A stretch of 54,570 nt of DNA from an uncultured Clostridia bacterium (lineage in GTDB: Bacteria; Bacillota; Clostridia; Christensenellales; Borkfalkiaceae). The notes beneath the pieces are model-generated. The model saw only the letters and a list, made by a program, of their open reading frames with translations, did not search any database and was not told where the DNA came from. Of the stretch, positions 23,798 through 31,804 are shown in pieces (positions within the stretch are counted from its first letter, which is position 1; each line of letters starts with the position of its first letter). The stretch spans positions 1-54,570 of the forward strand of contig CAMWME010000010.1 of the NCBI GenBank assembly GCA_947175325.1. Direction: 5' to 3'. A program made the position numbers and the translations under genes.

Positions 23798-23874
23798 TGG
23801 TTGAGGCGACGGGACTTGAACCCACGACCTTCTGGTCCCTAACCAGACGCGCTACCAAACTGCGCTACGCCTCA
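23798..23874 (-). tRNA. tRNA-Pro(AGG)
   Basis: Acceptor TGAGGCG/CGCCTCA, discriminator A, encoded CCA; D stem GCGC/GCGC; anticodon arm TCTGG-TTAGGGA-CCAGA, anticodon AGG with G37, as is normal for Pro. A34 is unusual in bacteria, where inosine-type decoding is common only for Arg(ACG). T arm GTGGG-TTCAAGT-CCCGT with two wobble pairs. Confidence 0.9.
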
Positions 23875-23969
23875 ATACCTCATTAATTATACTTAAAAAG
23901 CAGAAAAAAGCAACTGTTTTTAAGGCGTTATAAAAAATTTTTAAATTACAAAATTTCAATATTTCTTAT

Positions 23970-23999
23970 TTTACATTACAGTTCGTAGTATGATATAAT
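23970..23999 (+). promoter_or_regulatory. Promoter of mntP, leaderless type
   Basis: TTTACA (23970-23975), 18 bases, TATAAT (23994-23999), six bases, ATG at 24006. Confidence 0.7.
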
Positions 24000-24005
24000 A
24001 TGTTT

Positions 24006-24617
24006 ATGTTGTGGGCGATTATAGCATCAGTAATTTTATCGGGGATTTCCCTTGCGATGGACGCATTCGCCGTTTCGATTTGCGACGGAATGGTTTACAG
24101 AAACCTTACGAAGGGTAAAGCCGTAGTTATGCCGATAACCTTCGGTATTTTTCAAGCGGTTATGCCCATTATCGGTTTCTATATCGGAATGGCGTTCAAC
24201 CAAATTGACGCTTTCGATGCAGTAGACCACTGGATAGCTTTCGCACTCTTGTTTATAATCGGCGGCAAAATGATTTACGACGGAATAAAAGAACTCCGCG
24301 CAAAGGAAGAGGAACTTAAAATCAAACAGTTCTCTTTGCCCGAAGTTCTCGTTCAAGGCGTCGCAACAAGCATTGACGCGCTTTTCGTCGGTTTCAGCCT
24401 TAACGCTATGCTTGAGGGCGTAACGAACGTTCAAGCGTGGGCGTGGATAAGCGTAGGCATAATCGGCGTAATTACTTTTATAATTTCTTTAATCGGCGTA
24501 ATTATCGGTGTAAAGGTGGGACAGCTGTTTCGCAAAAAAGCAAGCGTTGCCGAGATTATCGGCGGAGTCGTACTTATCGGAATTGCCCTTAAAATTCTTA
24601 TCGAAGGCTTGCTGTAA
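24006..24617 (+). CDS. mntP: Manganese efflux pump MntP
   Basis: About 203 residues, six membrane helices in two repeats. Exports Mn(II). The twin family motifs are seen: SLAMDAFAVSICDG in helix 1 and GVATSIDALFVGFSL in helix 4, each with the transport Asp. I begin at the second ATG, because the first (24000) abuts the -10 box and cannot be in a transcript that starts at the usual distance. No yybP-ykoY manganese riboswitch precedes it, unlike many mntP genes. Its 3' end overlaps the opposing murG gene by 20 bases. Confidence 0.9.
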   Translation: MLWAIIASVILSGISLAMDAFAVSICDGMVYRNLTKGKAVVMPITFGIFQAVMPIIGFYIGMAFNQIDAFDAVDHWIAFALLFIIGGKMIYDGIKELRAKEEELKIKQFSLPEVLVQGVATSIDALFVGFSLNAMLEGVTNVQAWAWISVGIIGVITFIISLIGVIIGVKVGQLFRKKASVAEIIGGVVLIGIALKILIEGLL

Positions 24618-25635
24618 TTTCTTTAATAATTCTGTCGTTTCCACACTTGACTTGACAACGGTCAAGTGTTTTCTTTAAGTTTTTATCGCCGAAAAGCCTA
24701 TAAATTCCCTCTAAAAGCTTTAAATCGGTAAGTTCCTTTTCGCTCAAAACACGGCAAAGCCCTTGCCCTTGAAAATACTCCGCATTTTTCAGTTGGTCGC
24801 CGCGGCTCCTTCTGTTTTCAAGCGGAATAAAAAGGGTAGGTATTTTCAGCGCGATAAGCTCGTTCGCCGTGTTTGAACCGCACCGCGACACCGCCCCGTC
24901 CGCACAAGCGTAAACAAGCCCCATATCGTTCGTGAACTCGACTTGTTTGTAGCCGTAGATATTCGTGTCTTTAATATTGCCCTTGCCGCAAATATGCAAA
25001 ATATTGAAGTCTTTGCACACCTTGGGCGCAATATTTCTTATATGTGCGTTGATTTTCTTGGAGCCGCTTCCGCCCCCCAAAACAACGAGGGTGGGGCGCA
25101 TATCAAGCCCGAAGCGTGCGTGCGCTTCACTGCGGCTCCGCCCGAATAGGCAACCTCTCATGGGCGTACCCGTGCAGATGCCCCTATCAAACTTTTTCGC
25201 CGTGGAGGGGAAGGTGGTAAGCACCTTTTCACACCGTTTGGCAATAAATTTATTGGCAAGCCCCGCGCTCACGTCCGATTCGTGAGTGATAACGGGGATA
25301 TTTCTTTTTTTTGCGGCAAGCGCGGGAGGAACGCACGCATACCCGCCCTTACAGAAAATTAGGTCTGGCTTAACTTCGTCAATGATTTTGCCCGCTTCTT
25401 TCACGCTTTTAAACAGCTTAAAGGGAAGAGCAAGGTTGCAAAGAATTTTACCTCTTACGAATTTTACGGCGGAGCACTCATAATACTTAACCTTGTTTTC
25501 CGCGCAAATACGCTTTTCTATTCCGTCCGTGCCGAGATAGCAAAGCTCGTAAATACCGTTTAAAACTTCCATAACGGCAATATTCGGGATAACGTGTCCG
25601 GCGCTGCCGCCGCCGCAAAACATAATCTTTTTCAT
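24598..25635 (-). CDS. murG: MurG-type UDP-GlcNAc transferase (MurG2 class)
   Basis: 345 residues, GT-B fold. Adds GlcNAc to lipid I to make lipid II on the inner side of the membrane. N-terminal glycine loop GGGSAGHVIPNIAV; HESDVSAGLANKFIAKRC is the H/E loop of the second Bacillota MurG class; LVVLGGGSGSKKIN is the C-domain UDP site; AVSRCGSNTANELIAL and FIPLENRRSRGDQLKNAEYF the sugar-binding part. It stands alone, away from a mur/fts cluster, as murG2 genes of Bacilli do; there may be another murG elsewhere. Confidence 0.88.
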   Translation of the reverse strand: MKKIMFCGGGSAGHVIPNIAVMEVLNGIYELCYLGTDGIEKRICAENKVKYYECSAVKFVRGKILCNLALPFKLFKSVKEAGKIIDEVKPDLIFCKGGYACVPPALAAKKRNIPVITHESDVSAGLANKFIAKRCEKVLTTFPSTAKKFDRGICTGTPMRGCLFGRSRSEAHARFGLDMRPTLVVLGGGSGSKKINAHIRNIAPKVCKDFNILHICGKGNIKDTNIYGYKQVEFTNDMGLVYACADGAVSRCGSNTANELIALKIPTLFIPLENRRSRGDQLKNAEYFQGQGLCRVLSEKELTDLKLLEGIYRLFGDKNLKKTLDRCQVKCGNDRIIKEITASLR

Positions 25636-25716
25636 ATCATTAATATATTATTTATTATTGCTGTAATTTATGTAAAAGGCGCTGTTTTCGGTACACGATG
25701 ATTAAACCAAATAAAC

Positions 25717-25745
25717 TTGACATAATATAAATGGGGAAGTATAAT
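25717..25745 (+). promoter_or_regulatory. Promoter, leaderless type
   Basis: TTGACA (25717-25722), 17 bases, TATAAT (25740-25745), six bases, ATG at 25752. Confidence 0.8.
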
Positions 25746-25751
25746 ATAGAT

Positions 25752-26093
25752 ATGGACGTTAAGTTTATAGTGGCAATAGCGGCGGGCTCGCTGTTTCTGT
25801 TGCTGTTTTTAATTTTCATAATAGTGTCTGCACAGAAGAAGAAAAGGTTGAAGCAGCAACGCCAACGCTTAGAACAGATGTACGCCGACAAAAACCTTGT
25901 TAAAATGGAGTACGATTTCCTCGTTTACGACGACGAAACGGAGAAGATTTTCGCGGCACAGATGGAGCGCAGCGGTCAGATGAGCATGAGCGACGTTGAC
26001 CCGTCCTCGATGCCCGCCTCCGAAGGGGCGATTTTCCAAACGGTTGACACCGACGGAATAGAAGAAATAGTAGGCACTTATAAACCCGATTAA
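25752..26093 (+). CDS. Single-span membrane protein of unknown function
   Basis: 113 residues: an N-terminal membrane helix (FIVAIAAGSLFLLLFLIFIIV), a basic stretch KKKRLKQQRQRLEQM that is probably a short coiled coil, then an acidic cytoplasmic domain. No family recognised. An ATG 21 bases upstream lies between the -35 and -10 boxes and is therefore excluded as start. Confidence 0.55.
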   Translation: MDVKFIVAIAAGSLFLLLFLIFIIVSAQKKKRLKQQRQRLEQMYADKNLVKMEYDFLVYDDETEKIFAAQMERSGQMSMSDVDPSSMPASEGAIFQTVDTDGIEEIVGTYKPD

Positions 26094-26098
26094 TAATT

Positions 26099-26126
26099 AA
26101 CGCGCGATTTTAAATCGCGCGTTTTC
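26099..26126 (+). terminator. Bidirectional intrinsic terminator
   Basis: AACGCGCGATTT / AAATCGCGCGTT around a single T, then TTCTTATTTC. Confidence 0.88.
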
Positions 26127-26549
26127 TTATTTCATTTTAAAATTCATAATAAGCGGCATAGAAAAGATTAACCTCTTTAAAGTAAACTTGCCGTTCATAA
26201 TTTTGGTGCTTTCGTTGAACTTTACGCCCAAAATACCGACCTCGCCGGTAAACTCGCGCGTTTCTTCGTTAACCTCGTACGCGCCCTCAAAAGTCTTTTT
26301 ATTGCCGTTTTTCGGTTTGTAGCTGACTTCCATTTTCTTATCGTCCAAAAGCGATATGGTAATAAACTCGTACTTTTCAAGTAAATCGGTTTCGCCCAAG
26401 CGCGCTTCAACGCATTCGTATTCACCGATGTACGGCTTGGTAATCGACTTTAACGAACCACTCGCGTTTGCTTGCGTCGAAGAGCAAGCGGGCAGAAGTG
26501 CAAGCATTAAACAAAGTATAAGCGTAACGAATAAAACTCTTTTTTTCAT
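26127..26549 (-). CDS. Small lipoprotein, unknown function
   Basis: About 140 residues. Signal peptide MKKRVLFVTLILCLMLALLP with lipobox LPAC; the mature part is a beta-rich domain around GEYECVEARLGETDLL, SLLDDKKMEVSYKP and GAYEVNEETREFTGEVGILG, which resembles lipocalin-like small extracellular domains. I start at the inner ATG, since the 19 residues upstream in the frame would spoil the signal peptide. Divergent from the DUF2207-like pair. Confidence 0.6.
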   Translation of the reverse strand: MKKRVLFVTLILCLMLALLPACSSTQANASGSLKSITKPYIGEYECVEARLGETDLLEKYEFITISLLDDKKMEVSYKPKNGNKKTFEGAYEVNEETREFTGEVGILGVKFNESTKIMNGKFTLKRLIFSMPLIMNFKMK

Positions 26550-26588
26550 AGCCGAAACAGTATGTGCAATCTTACAAAAATTAAACGA

Positions 26589-26617
26589 TTGACACCCCCG
26601 AAACAAGTTAGTATAAT
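26589..26617 (+). promoter_or_regulatory. Promoter of the DUF2207-like pair
   Basis: TTGACA (26589-26594), 17 bases, TATAAT (26612-26617). Unlike the leaderless group it leaves a short leader with AGAGGA before the ATG. Confidence 0.8.
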
Positions 26618-26635
26618 TGTAGGCAGAGGATAAAG

Positions 26636-27661
26636 ATGTTATATTATATTTTTGCCGGTCTTATTTACGCGTGCATATTTGCAATACTTGTGCTTGCACT
26701 CGTGTTCGGATTGCGCGCAAGAAGATACGTTCAACACGAAGAAGTAACCGCTCTTGCAAGCGGTTTTTCGCCGATGGACGTACAGCGTATCTTTATCGGC
26801 AAAACTTATCCTCGGCGGCTCACCCGTGCCCTAATAGTTCACTGGGCGCAGATGGGATACATACGCGTAAAACATATTGACAAAACTCACGTTCGGCTTA
26901 TTAGGGTTAAAAGGCTACCCAAGCACGACGATGGAAAAGCAATATTTTTCGATAGGGGTACTTACGTAAGGGAACGCACCCTTTTCAACAGCCTTTTCTT
27001 TAAGCAAGAAGTAGTGGTAAATATCAACCGCCCTATGTTCAAGAAAAATAAAGTCAAAAGCGTAAACGCAAGTTACGCCGTGCGCGAAGACGAGGGGGTA
27101 TATTCCGCCAAACACTACACGCTAAAAGTGATAACCTTTGCGCTTTCCATTCTGCCGTTCGCACTTGCCGGAATTTATCTTTGCTTTGCGCCGCAAGACA
27201 ACGGGCTCGGTATCGAGGGTTTGATATGCCCGTTTATGATGTTTTTGGGAATGTTCGCTTTCCGCTTTATACACGAAATGCCTTTTGCGTTCCGACTTGT
27301 GTGGAGCGCGGGCTGGGTATTCCCTTCCGTCGGTTTGCTCATCGCTGCGTATCTAATGGTGGACGACCCGCTCGGAATATGCTACGCCGCAATCGCAATA
27401 CTGTTTATCGGCTCGTTCCTTCTGATTCGCTTCGTCGACTACCGTGAAAAGAACAACCTTGCCGACTATTCTAACCTTGTAAATTACAGAAAATACTTTT
27501 TGCTTTCTAAAAAGAAAGATCTTTTAAAAGAAGATTATTATACGGCGTTACCTTTTCTTTACGCGTTCAATATAAAGTTTTTAGTTAAGCGCAAATTCAA
27601 TACTGCCGAACTCCCCGATTGGTATTTGACCGAGGACGGTAAAAGGGGGTGGCTGCTGTGA
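26636..27661 (+). CDS. DUF2207-like membrane protein (first of pair)
   Basis: 341 residues. One N-terminal membrane helix (about 4-26), a cytoplasmic winged-helix-like domain GFSPMDVQRIFIGKTYPRRLTR then IVHWAQMGYIRVKHIDK, and from about residue 165 four or five more membrane helices. The pattern PxxVxxIxxGxxxxRxxTAxLxxLAxxGYIxI is that of the C-terminal part of YciQ/DUF2207 proteins, here without their N-terminal extracellular domain. Function unknown. Ends with a charged tail YLTEDGKRGW. Confidence 0.6.
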   Translation: MLYYIFAGLIYACIFAILVLALVFGLRARRYVQHEEVTALASGFSPMDVQRIFIGKTYPRRLTRALIVHWAQMGYIRVKHIDKTHVRLIRVKRLPKHDDGKAIFFDRGTYVRERTLFNSLFFKQEVVVNINRPMFKKNKVKSVNASYAVREDEGVYSAKHYTLKVITFALSILPFALAGIYLCFAPQDNGLGIEGLICPFMMFLGMFAFRFIHEMPFAFRLVWSAGWVFPSVGLLIAAYLMVDDPLGICYAAIAILFIGSFLLIRFVDYREKNNLADYSNLVNYRKYFLLSKKKDLLKEDYYTALPFLYAFNIKFLVKRKFNTAELPDWYLTEDGKRGWLL

Positions 27662-28722
27662 TTATTGAAAACGTAATCGTCGGCGCGGTTTTTATAGTGC
27701 TAACCTTGATAATTTCGCTTATTCCTATCTTTATGGGCGTAGCACAAAAGAGAAAAGCCGTAAAACCCGTAGAGTTATTTCCGCCGCGCGGTGCGTCACC
27801 CTTGGACATACTTATAAGGTACTACGGCAGAAACGCCAACCCGCACGAGCTGTTCAACCCGCTAATGCTTTATTGGGCGGAGCGCGGCTTCATCACCATT
27901 GAAGAGGACTGTAAGCGCGGGCTTAAACTGACGAAGATAAAGGACATCGAACGCCCCGACGTTCACGACGGGTTTAACGAGGACACCTACGAGATTGAAA
28001 AAATGCTGTTTTACGAAATTTTCAGCGATAAAGAAAAGAAGGGCGACGGCGGCGTATTTTATACTTTAACCGCACAAAAGTCATTCAACGAGTTTTACGC
28101 AACCGTTATGAACGAGTGCAAAACCGAGGCGAAGAAGGTGGCGTCAACAAAAGCCAAAAGTTTTTCAATTTTAACTTCGGTTTTACCGTTCGCTATTATG
28201 ATTATCGTGTCTGTGCTCGTCGGAGTATCCATTGAAAGTGGCATAATAATGTGTATGGTTTTCCCCGTGGCGGCTATGGGTTTTTCGTTTCTGATTTCCA
28301 AAGCGGGAATGCCGAAGGGTACGGCAATGAGTTATTTTATGTATCCGTTTTTCGGAATGTTTGGCGGAGTGCCGTTCTTAGTAGCGGTATACAGCGTTCC
28401 TTTGGAGGCGGCTATTTTACTCGTTTGTGCGCTAACGGTTGCCTTGCTGGATTTATACCTAATCAGTAGAAGGATAGATTTACGAACGGAAGAGCAACTT
28501 AAAGACTACGGACGTATTTGCGGGTTTAAAAGATTTCTTCTGCTTGCCGAGCGCGCAAAGCTCGAAGAGCTGGTGGAGGACGACCCCGAATACTTCTACG
28601 AAATTTTGCCCTATTGCTACGTGTTGGGAATAACCGAAAAGTTAAAGCACAAATTTGACCGCATCATAATGGACGGCCCGGGCTGGTACTTGGGCGAGCT
28701 CCGAGATACTTTAATGTTTTAA
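27658..28722 (+). CDS. DUF2207-like membrane protein (second of pair)
   Basis: About 354 residues with the same plan as the preceding gene: N-terminal helix, PPRGASPLDILIRYYGR and MLYWAERGFITIEEDCKRG as the helical domain, then a group of membrane helices from about 170 and a tail ending in GPGWYLGELRDT. Sequence similarity to its neighbour is moderate, which points to an old tandem duplication. The GTG overlapping the upstream TGA was chosen as start, with GGGGGTGG six bases before it; an earlier GTG is inside that binding site. Confidence 0.6.
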   Translation: MIIENVIVGAVFIVLTLIISLIPIFMGVAQKRKAVKPVELFPPRGASPLDILIRYYGRNANPHELFNPLMLYWAERGFITIEEDCKRGLKLTKIKDIERPDVHDGFNEDTYEIEKMLFYEIFSDKEKKGDGGVFYTLTAQKSFNEFYATVMNECKTEAKKVASTKAKSFSILTSVLPFAIMIIVSVLVGVSIESGIIMCMVFPVAAMGFSFLISKAGMPKGTAMSYFMYPFFGMFGGVPFLVAVYSVPLEAAILLVCALTVALLDLYLISRRIDLRTEEQLKDYGRICGFKRFLLLAERAKLEELVEDDPEYFYEILPYCYVLGITEKLKHKFDRIIMDGPGWYLGELRDTLMF

Positions 28723-28738
28723 TTCTAATAAAGAAAAA

Positions 28739-28768
28739 GCCGCCAGCGGTTTCAAACCGCTGGCGGTT
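28739..28768. terminator. Bidirectional terminator, DUF2207 pair and fba
   Basis: CCGCCAGCGGTTT / AACCGCTGGCGG stem. On the minus strand it is followed by CTTTTTCTTT, on the plus strand by TATATTTTTAA. Confidence 0.9.
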
Positions 28769-28787
28769 ATATTTTTAAACGAAACGT

Positions 28788-29654
28788 TTACGCTTTGCCT
28801 ATGCTTCCGAAGATTTCCATCTTTTCTCTTACGGTTGCCTTGATAGCCTCGGCACCGGGAGCAAGCAGTTTGCGGGGGTCAAAGCCCTTGCCGACCAAAT
28901 CTTTGCCTTCTTCGATATACTTTCTCGTTGCTTCTTGGAAAGCAAGCTGGCATTCGGTGTTTACGTTAATTTTCGCAACGCCGAGGGAGATTGCCTTTTT
29001 AATCATATCTACGGGAATACCCGTGCCGCCGTGGAGGACGAGGGGCATGTCGCCAACCTTGTCTTTAACAGCCGCAAGCGTTTCAAACGAAAGCCCTTCC
29101 CAGTTTGCGGGGTACTTGCCGTGAATGTTGCCGATACCAGCCGCAAGCATCGTTACGCCCAAATCTGCAATTTTCTTGCACTCGTCGGGGTCTGCACACT
29201 CGCCTTTTCCGACGACGCCGTCTTCTTCGCCGCCGATAGCGCCGACTTCAGCCTCTAAGCTTAAACCCTTTTTCTTGCAAACCTTTACAAGCTCTTTAGT
29301 CTTTTCAATATTTTCGTCAATAGGGAAGTGCGAGCCGTCGAACATTATGGACGAAAATCCCGCCTCAATGCACTTATAACAACCGTCGTAGGTGCCGTGG
29401 TCAAGGTGAAGTGCAACGGGAACGGTAATATGTAAGCACTCTATCATTGCCTTTACCATATCGGCAACGGTCTTAAAGCCCGTCATGTACTTGCCCGCGC
29501 CTTCGGATACGCCAAGGATAACGGGGGACTTCAATTCTTCCGCAGTCTGTAAAATTGATTTAGTCCATTCCAAATTATTAATATTAAACTGACCTACGGC
29601 ATACTTGCCGTCTCTTGCTTTTTCCAGCATTTCTTTTGCCGAAACCAACGCCAT
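28788..29654 (-). CDS. fba: Class II fructose-1,6-bisphosphate aldolase
   Basis: 288 residues. Cleaves fructose bisphosphate to DHAP and G3P in glycolysis, zinc-dependent. Motifs: VALHLDHGTYDGC (Zn His and catalytic Asp region), FDGSHFPIDENI, LEAEVGAIGGEEDG (Glu), GNIHGKYP (His), LVLHGGTGIP (His) and KINVNTECQLAF near the end. Ribosome binding site GGAGG. It is divergent from gap, with about 290 bases between them. Confidence 0.95.
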   Translation of the reverse strand: MALVSAKEMLEKARDGKYAVGQFNINNLEWTKSILQTAEELKSPVILGVSEGAGKYMTGFKTVADMVKAMIECLHITVPVALHLDHGTYDGCYKCIEAGFSSIMFDGSHFPIDENIEKTKELVKVCKKKGLSLEAEVGAIGGEEDGVVGKGECADPDECKKIADLGVTMLAAGIGNIHGKYPANWEGLSFETLAAVKDKVGDMPLVLHGGTGIPVDMIKKAISLGVAKINVNTECQLAFQEATRKYIEEGKDLVGKGFDPRKLLAPGAEAIKATVREKMEIFGSIGKA

Positions 29655-29772
29655 ATAAAAAACCTCCGAAAAGTATCTGTAACAGATATTTATTTACTTA
29701 TTTAAGTATAATTCATAGCTTTGTAAATATCAAGTGTAAAAATAAATTTTTTTAAAAATTATGTCAAAAACA

Positions 29773-29801
29773 TTGCCTTTAAAAAATTATTGCTGTATAA
29801 T
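29773..29801 (+). promoter_or_regulatory. Upstream promoter of gap (P1)
   Basis: TTGCCT (29773-29778), 17 bases, TATAAT (29796-29801). Its transcript would begin near 29808 and include the hairpin TGCG-TTTAA-CGCA (29821-29833), which resembles the elements before ispG and pepF. Confidence 0.55.
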
Positions 29802-29852
29802 GATAGGGCAAGGGATATGTTGCGTTTAACGCACTTTTCCGCAAAAATTTTG

Positions 29853-29927
29853 TTGACTAAAATAAAGTATTTTGTTATAATTACTTTGTTTTAAAACAAA
29901 CTTTTAATTAAGTGAAAACTTTTAATT
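29853..29927 (+). promoter_or_regulatory. Main promoter of gap (P2) with palindromic operator
   Basis: TTGACT (29853-29858), 17 bases, TATAAT (29876-29881). The start falls inside a 16-base palindrome TTTGTTTTAAAACAAA (29885-29900), a likely operator. Then AAACTTTTAATT occurs twice (29898-29909, 29916-29927) before the ribosome binding site CGGAGG. Confidence 0.65.
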
Positions 29928-29944
29928 CGGAGGAATTATTTTTT

Positions 29945-30961
29945 ATGGCAAATGTAAAAGTTGCAATCAACGGATTCGGTCGTATCGGTCGTCTTGCGTT
30001 CAGACAGATGTTCGACGCAGAGGGTTATGAAATCGTAGCTATCAACGATTTGACAAGTCCCAAAATGCTTGCTCACCTTTTGAAGTACGATTCGGCTCAA
30101 GGCAGATATAAGTACGCCGATACCGTAGTGGCGGGTGAAGACACTATCACCGTTAACGGCAAGACCATTAAGATTTATGCCGAAAAAGACGCAGCTAACC
30201 TTCCTTGGAAAAAGCACGACGTTGACGTCGTTCTCGAATGCACCGGTTTCTACTGCTCGAAAGAGAAGTCGTCTGCTCACATCAAAGCCGGCGCAAAGAA
30301 AGTCGTTATTTCCGCACCCGCGGGCAACGACCTTCCTACGGTTGTATTCAGCGTAAACGAAAACACTCTTAAAGCAAGCGACACCGTTATTTCCGCGGCA
30401 AGCTGCACCACGAACTGCCTTGCTCCTATGGCAAACAGCCTTAACAAGCTTTGCAAAATCAAAAAAGGCTACATGACGACCATTCACGCTTACACCGGCG
30501 ACCAAATGGTTCTTGACGGACCTCACCGCAAAGGCGATTTAAGAAGAGCAAGAGCGGCTGCCGTTAACATCGTTCCTAACTCCACGGGCGCGGCTAAGGC
30601 TATCGGCCTCGTTATTCCCGAACTCAACGGCGTACTTGACGGTTGTGCACAGCGCGTACCCGTACCCACCGGTTCGTTAACTCAGCTTATCGCAGTTTGC
30701 GAAGGCGAAGTTGATGCAAAGGCTGTTAACGACGCAATGAAGGCTGCTGCTTCCGCATCTTACGGCTACACCGAAGAAGAAATCGTATCTTCCGACGTTA
30801 TCGGTATGACCTACGGTTCACTCTTCGATGCAACCCAGACGAAGTGCATGCCCCTCGGCGACGGCACGACCCTTGTAAAGGTTGTATCTTGGTACGACAA
30901 CGAGAATTCTTACACCTCTCAGATGGTAAGAACTATCAAATACTTCTCTGAATTGAAGTAA
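29945..30961 (+). CDS. gap: Glyceraldehyde-3-phosphate dehydrogenase
   Basis: 338 residues. NAD-binding domain opens [17 protein letters not shown]; the catalytic Cys is in [12 protein letters not shown] (about 150), phosphate site in [14 protein letters not shown], and [13 protein letters not shown] ends the catalytic domain. Glycolytic type. The ATG is 11 bases after GGAGG; an upstream GTG in frame (29912) lies within the operator/leader and lacks a binding site. With fba it forms a divergent glycolysis locus. Confidence 0.96.
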   Translation: MANVKVAINGFGRIGRLAFRQMFDAEGYEIVAINDLTSPKMLAHLLKYDSAQGRYKYADTVVAGEDTITVNGKTIKIYAEKDAANLPWKKHDVDVVLECTGFYCSKEKSSAHIKAGAKKVVISAPAGNDLPTVVFSVNENTLKASDTVISAASCTTNCLAPMANSLNKLCKIKKGYMTTIHAYTGDQMVLDGPHRKGDLRRARAAAVNIVPNSTGAAKAIGLVIPELNGVLDGCAQRVPVPTGSLTQLIAVCEGEVDAKAVNDAMKAAASASYGYTEEEIVSSDVIGMTYGSLFDATQTKCMPLGDGTTLVKVVSWYDNENSYTSQMVRTIKYFSELK

Positions 30962-30977
30962 TTAAATTAAAACGATA

Positions 30978-31007
30978 AAAGCCCCGCGGCTGTTGCCGCG
31001 GGGCTTT
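30978..31007. terminator. Bidirectional terminator after gap
   Basis: Perfect AAAGCCCCGCGGC / GCCGCGGGGCTTT with loop TGTT. Confidence 0.92.
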
Positions 31008-31016
31008 ATTAATATT

Positions 31017-31796
31017 TTAATCTATCTTACGCCATTTCAAATTGAGTGCTTTTATATAATCGTATTCGTAATCAAAGTTCTCAATCGTTTCGCTGTTGTC
31101 AAGTTCTTCAATGTCACTTGCCCAAAGCACCAGTCCGTCCTCAACTTTAAGTAAAGCCGTTTCAAAATCGTTAGTACAATTTTCGGGGGGAGGGGTAAGG
31201 TGTAACGTAATTAACCCTTCAAAGCACAGCTCCGCAACCCCGAACCAGCCCGTGTTATCGAAAATAACGTTCAACTTTCTACAACTTTGGCTTTCTTCGT
31301 ACGTCATTTTTTGAATGGTGGCATCGTGGAAGCCTACGAATAACTCCATAAATTTGTCTGCATCTTCTTGCGTGCGAATATAATTCCATTCGGAAATATC
31401 TTCGTTAGTTCTTACCGTAATTTTCGTTTCGGTCAGAGGTACAGACTTGTTTTCAAAAAGTTTAATTAAAAGTTCAACGTCGTTGCATAAATCCGGATAA
31501 CCGGCAATATGCGTTAATGCTCTTTTATAAAGCTTGTTTGCTTTAAGATATTTGTTAAGGGTGTCAAGCGTATCAACGTTTGCTAAATGCCATTTTTCGG
31601 TGCCGTCGGAATTAATAATTTCGTAAAGCGGGCGGTGGTAATCGGGCTTTACTTCGTCAAACATATTTACAAGTTCCACGCAATTACTATGCGGATTAAT
31701 CACCACGGCCTTTTCAAAGGCACCTACGTCTATCTTTGCATAACAAATTGATTTAAAATATTTTTTAGAGTTGTTGTCATAGATGCGTAAAAACAT
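31017..31796 (-). CDS. Uncharacterised soluble protein
   Basis: 259 residues, acidic, no signal peptide or membrane segment. The C-terminal half has a pattern seen in bacterial immunity-like or DUF domains, FVGFHDATIQKMTYEE ... LNVIFDNTGWFGVAELCFEG (FHDxxIxxxxY then a beta pair), but I cannot place it in a family. The N-terminal half (LYEIINSDGTEKWHLAN) is unfamiliar. It lies nine bases after the ychF stop on the same strand, so it is probably co-transcribed with ychF. No toxin gene is nearby. Confidence 0.55.
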   Translation of the reverse strand: MFLRIYDNNSKKYFKSICYAKIDVGAFEKAVVINPHSNCVELVNMFDEVKPDYHRPLYEIINSDGTEKWHLANVDTLDTLNKYLKANKLYKRALTHIAGYPDLCNDVELLIKLFENKSVPLTETKITVRTNEDISEWNYIRTQEDADKFMELFVGFHDATIQKMTYEESQSCRKLNVIFDNTGWFGVAELCFEGLITLHLTPPPENCTNDFETALLKVEDGLVLWASDIEELDNSETIENFDYEYDYIKALNLKWRKID

Positions 31797-31804
31797 AATT
31801 TTAC

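Noticed and set aside
23711-23807. TGGTTGAGGC repeated 87 bases apart, once as the tRNA-Pro 3' end: possible att site
   Set aside because: Only ten bases, no integrase, and just 87 bases between copies; chance or a tiny tRNA duplication is simpler.
24000-24005. First ATG of mntP as start
   Set aside because: It directly follows the -10 box, so it would not be in the mRNA; the ATG at 24006 fits the start point.
31017-31796. Immunity protein of a toxin system
   Set aside because: The FHDxxI-type pattern hints at it, but no toxin or polymorphic-toxin parts are near and ychF is the operon partner.
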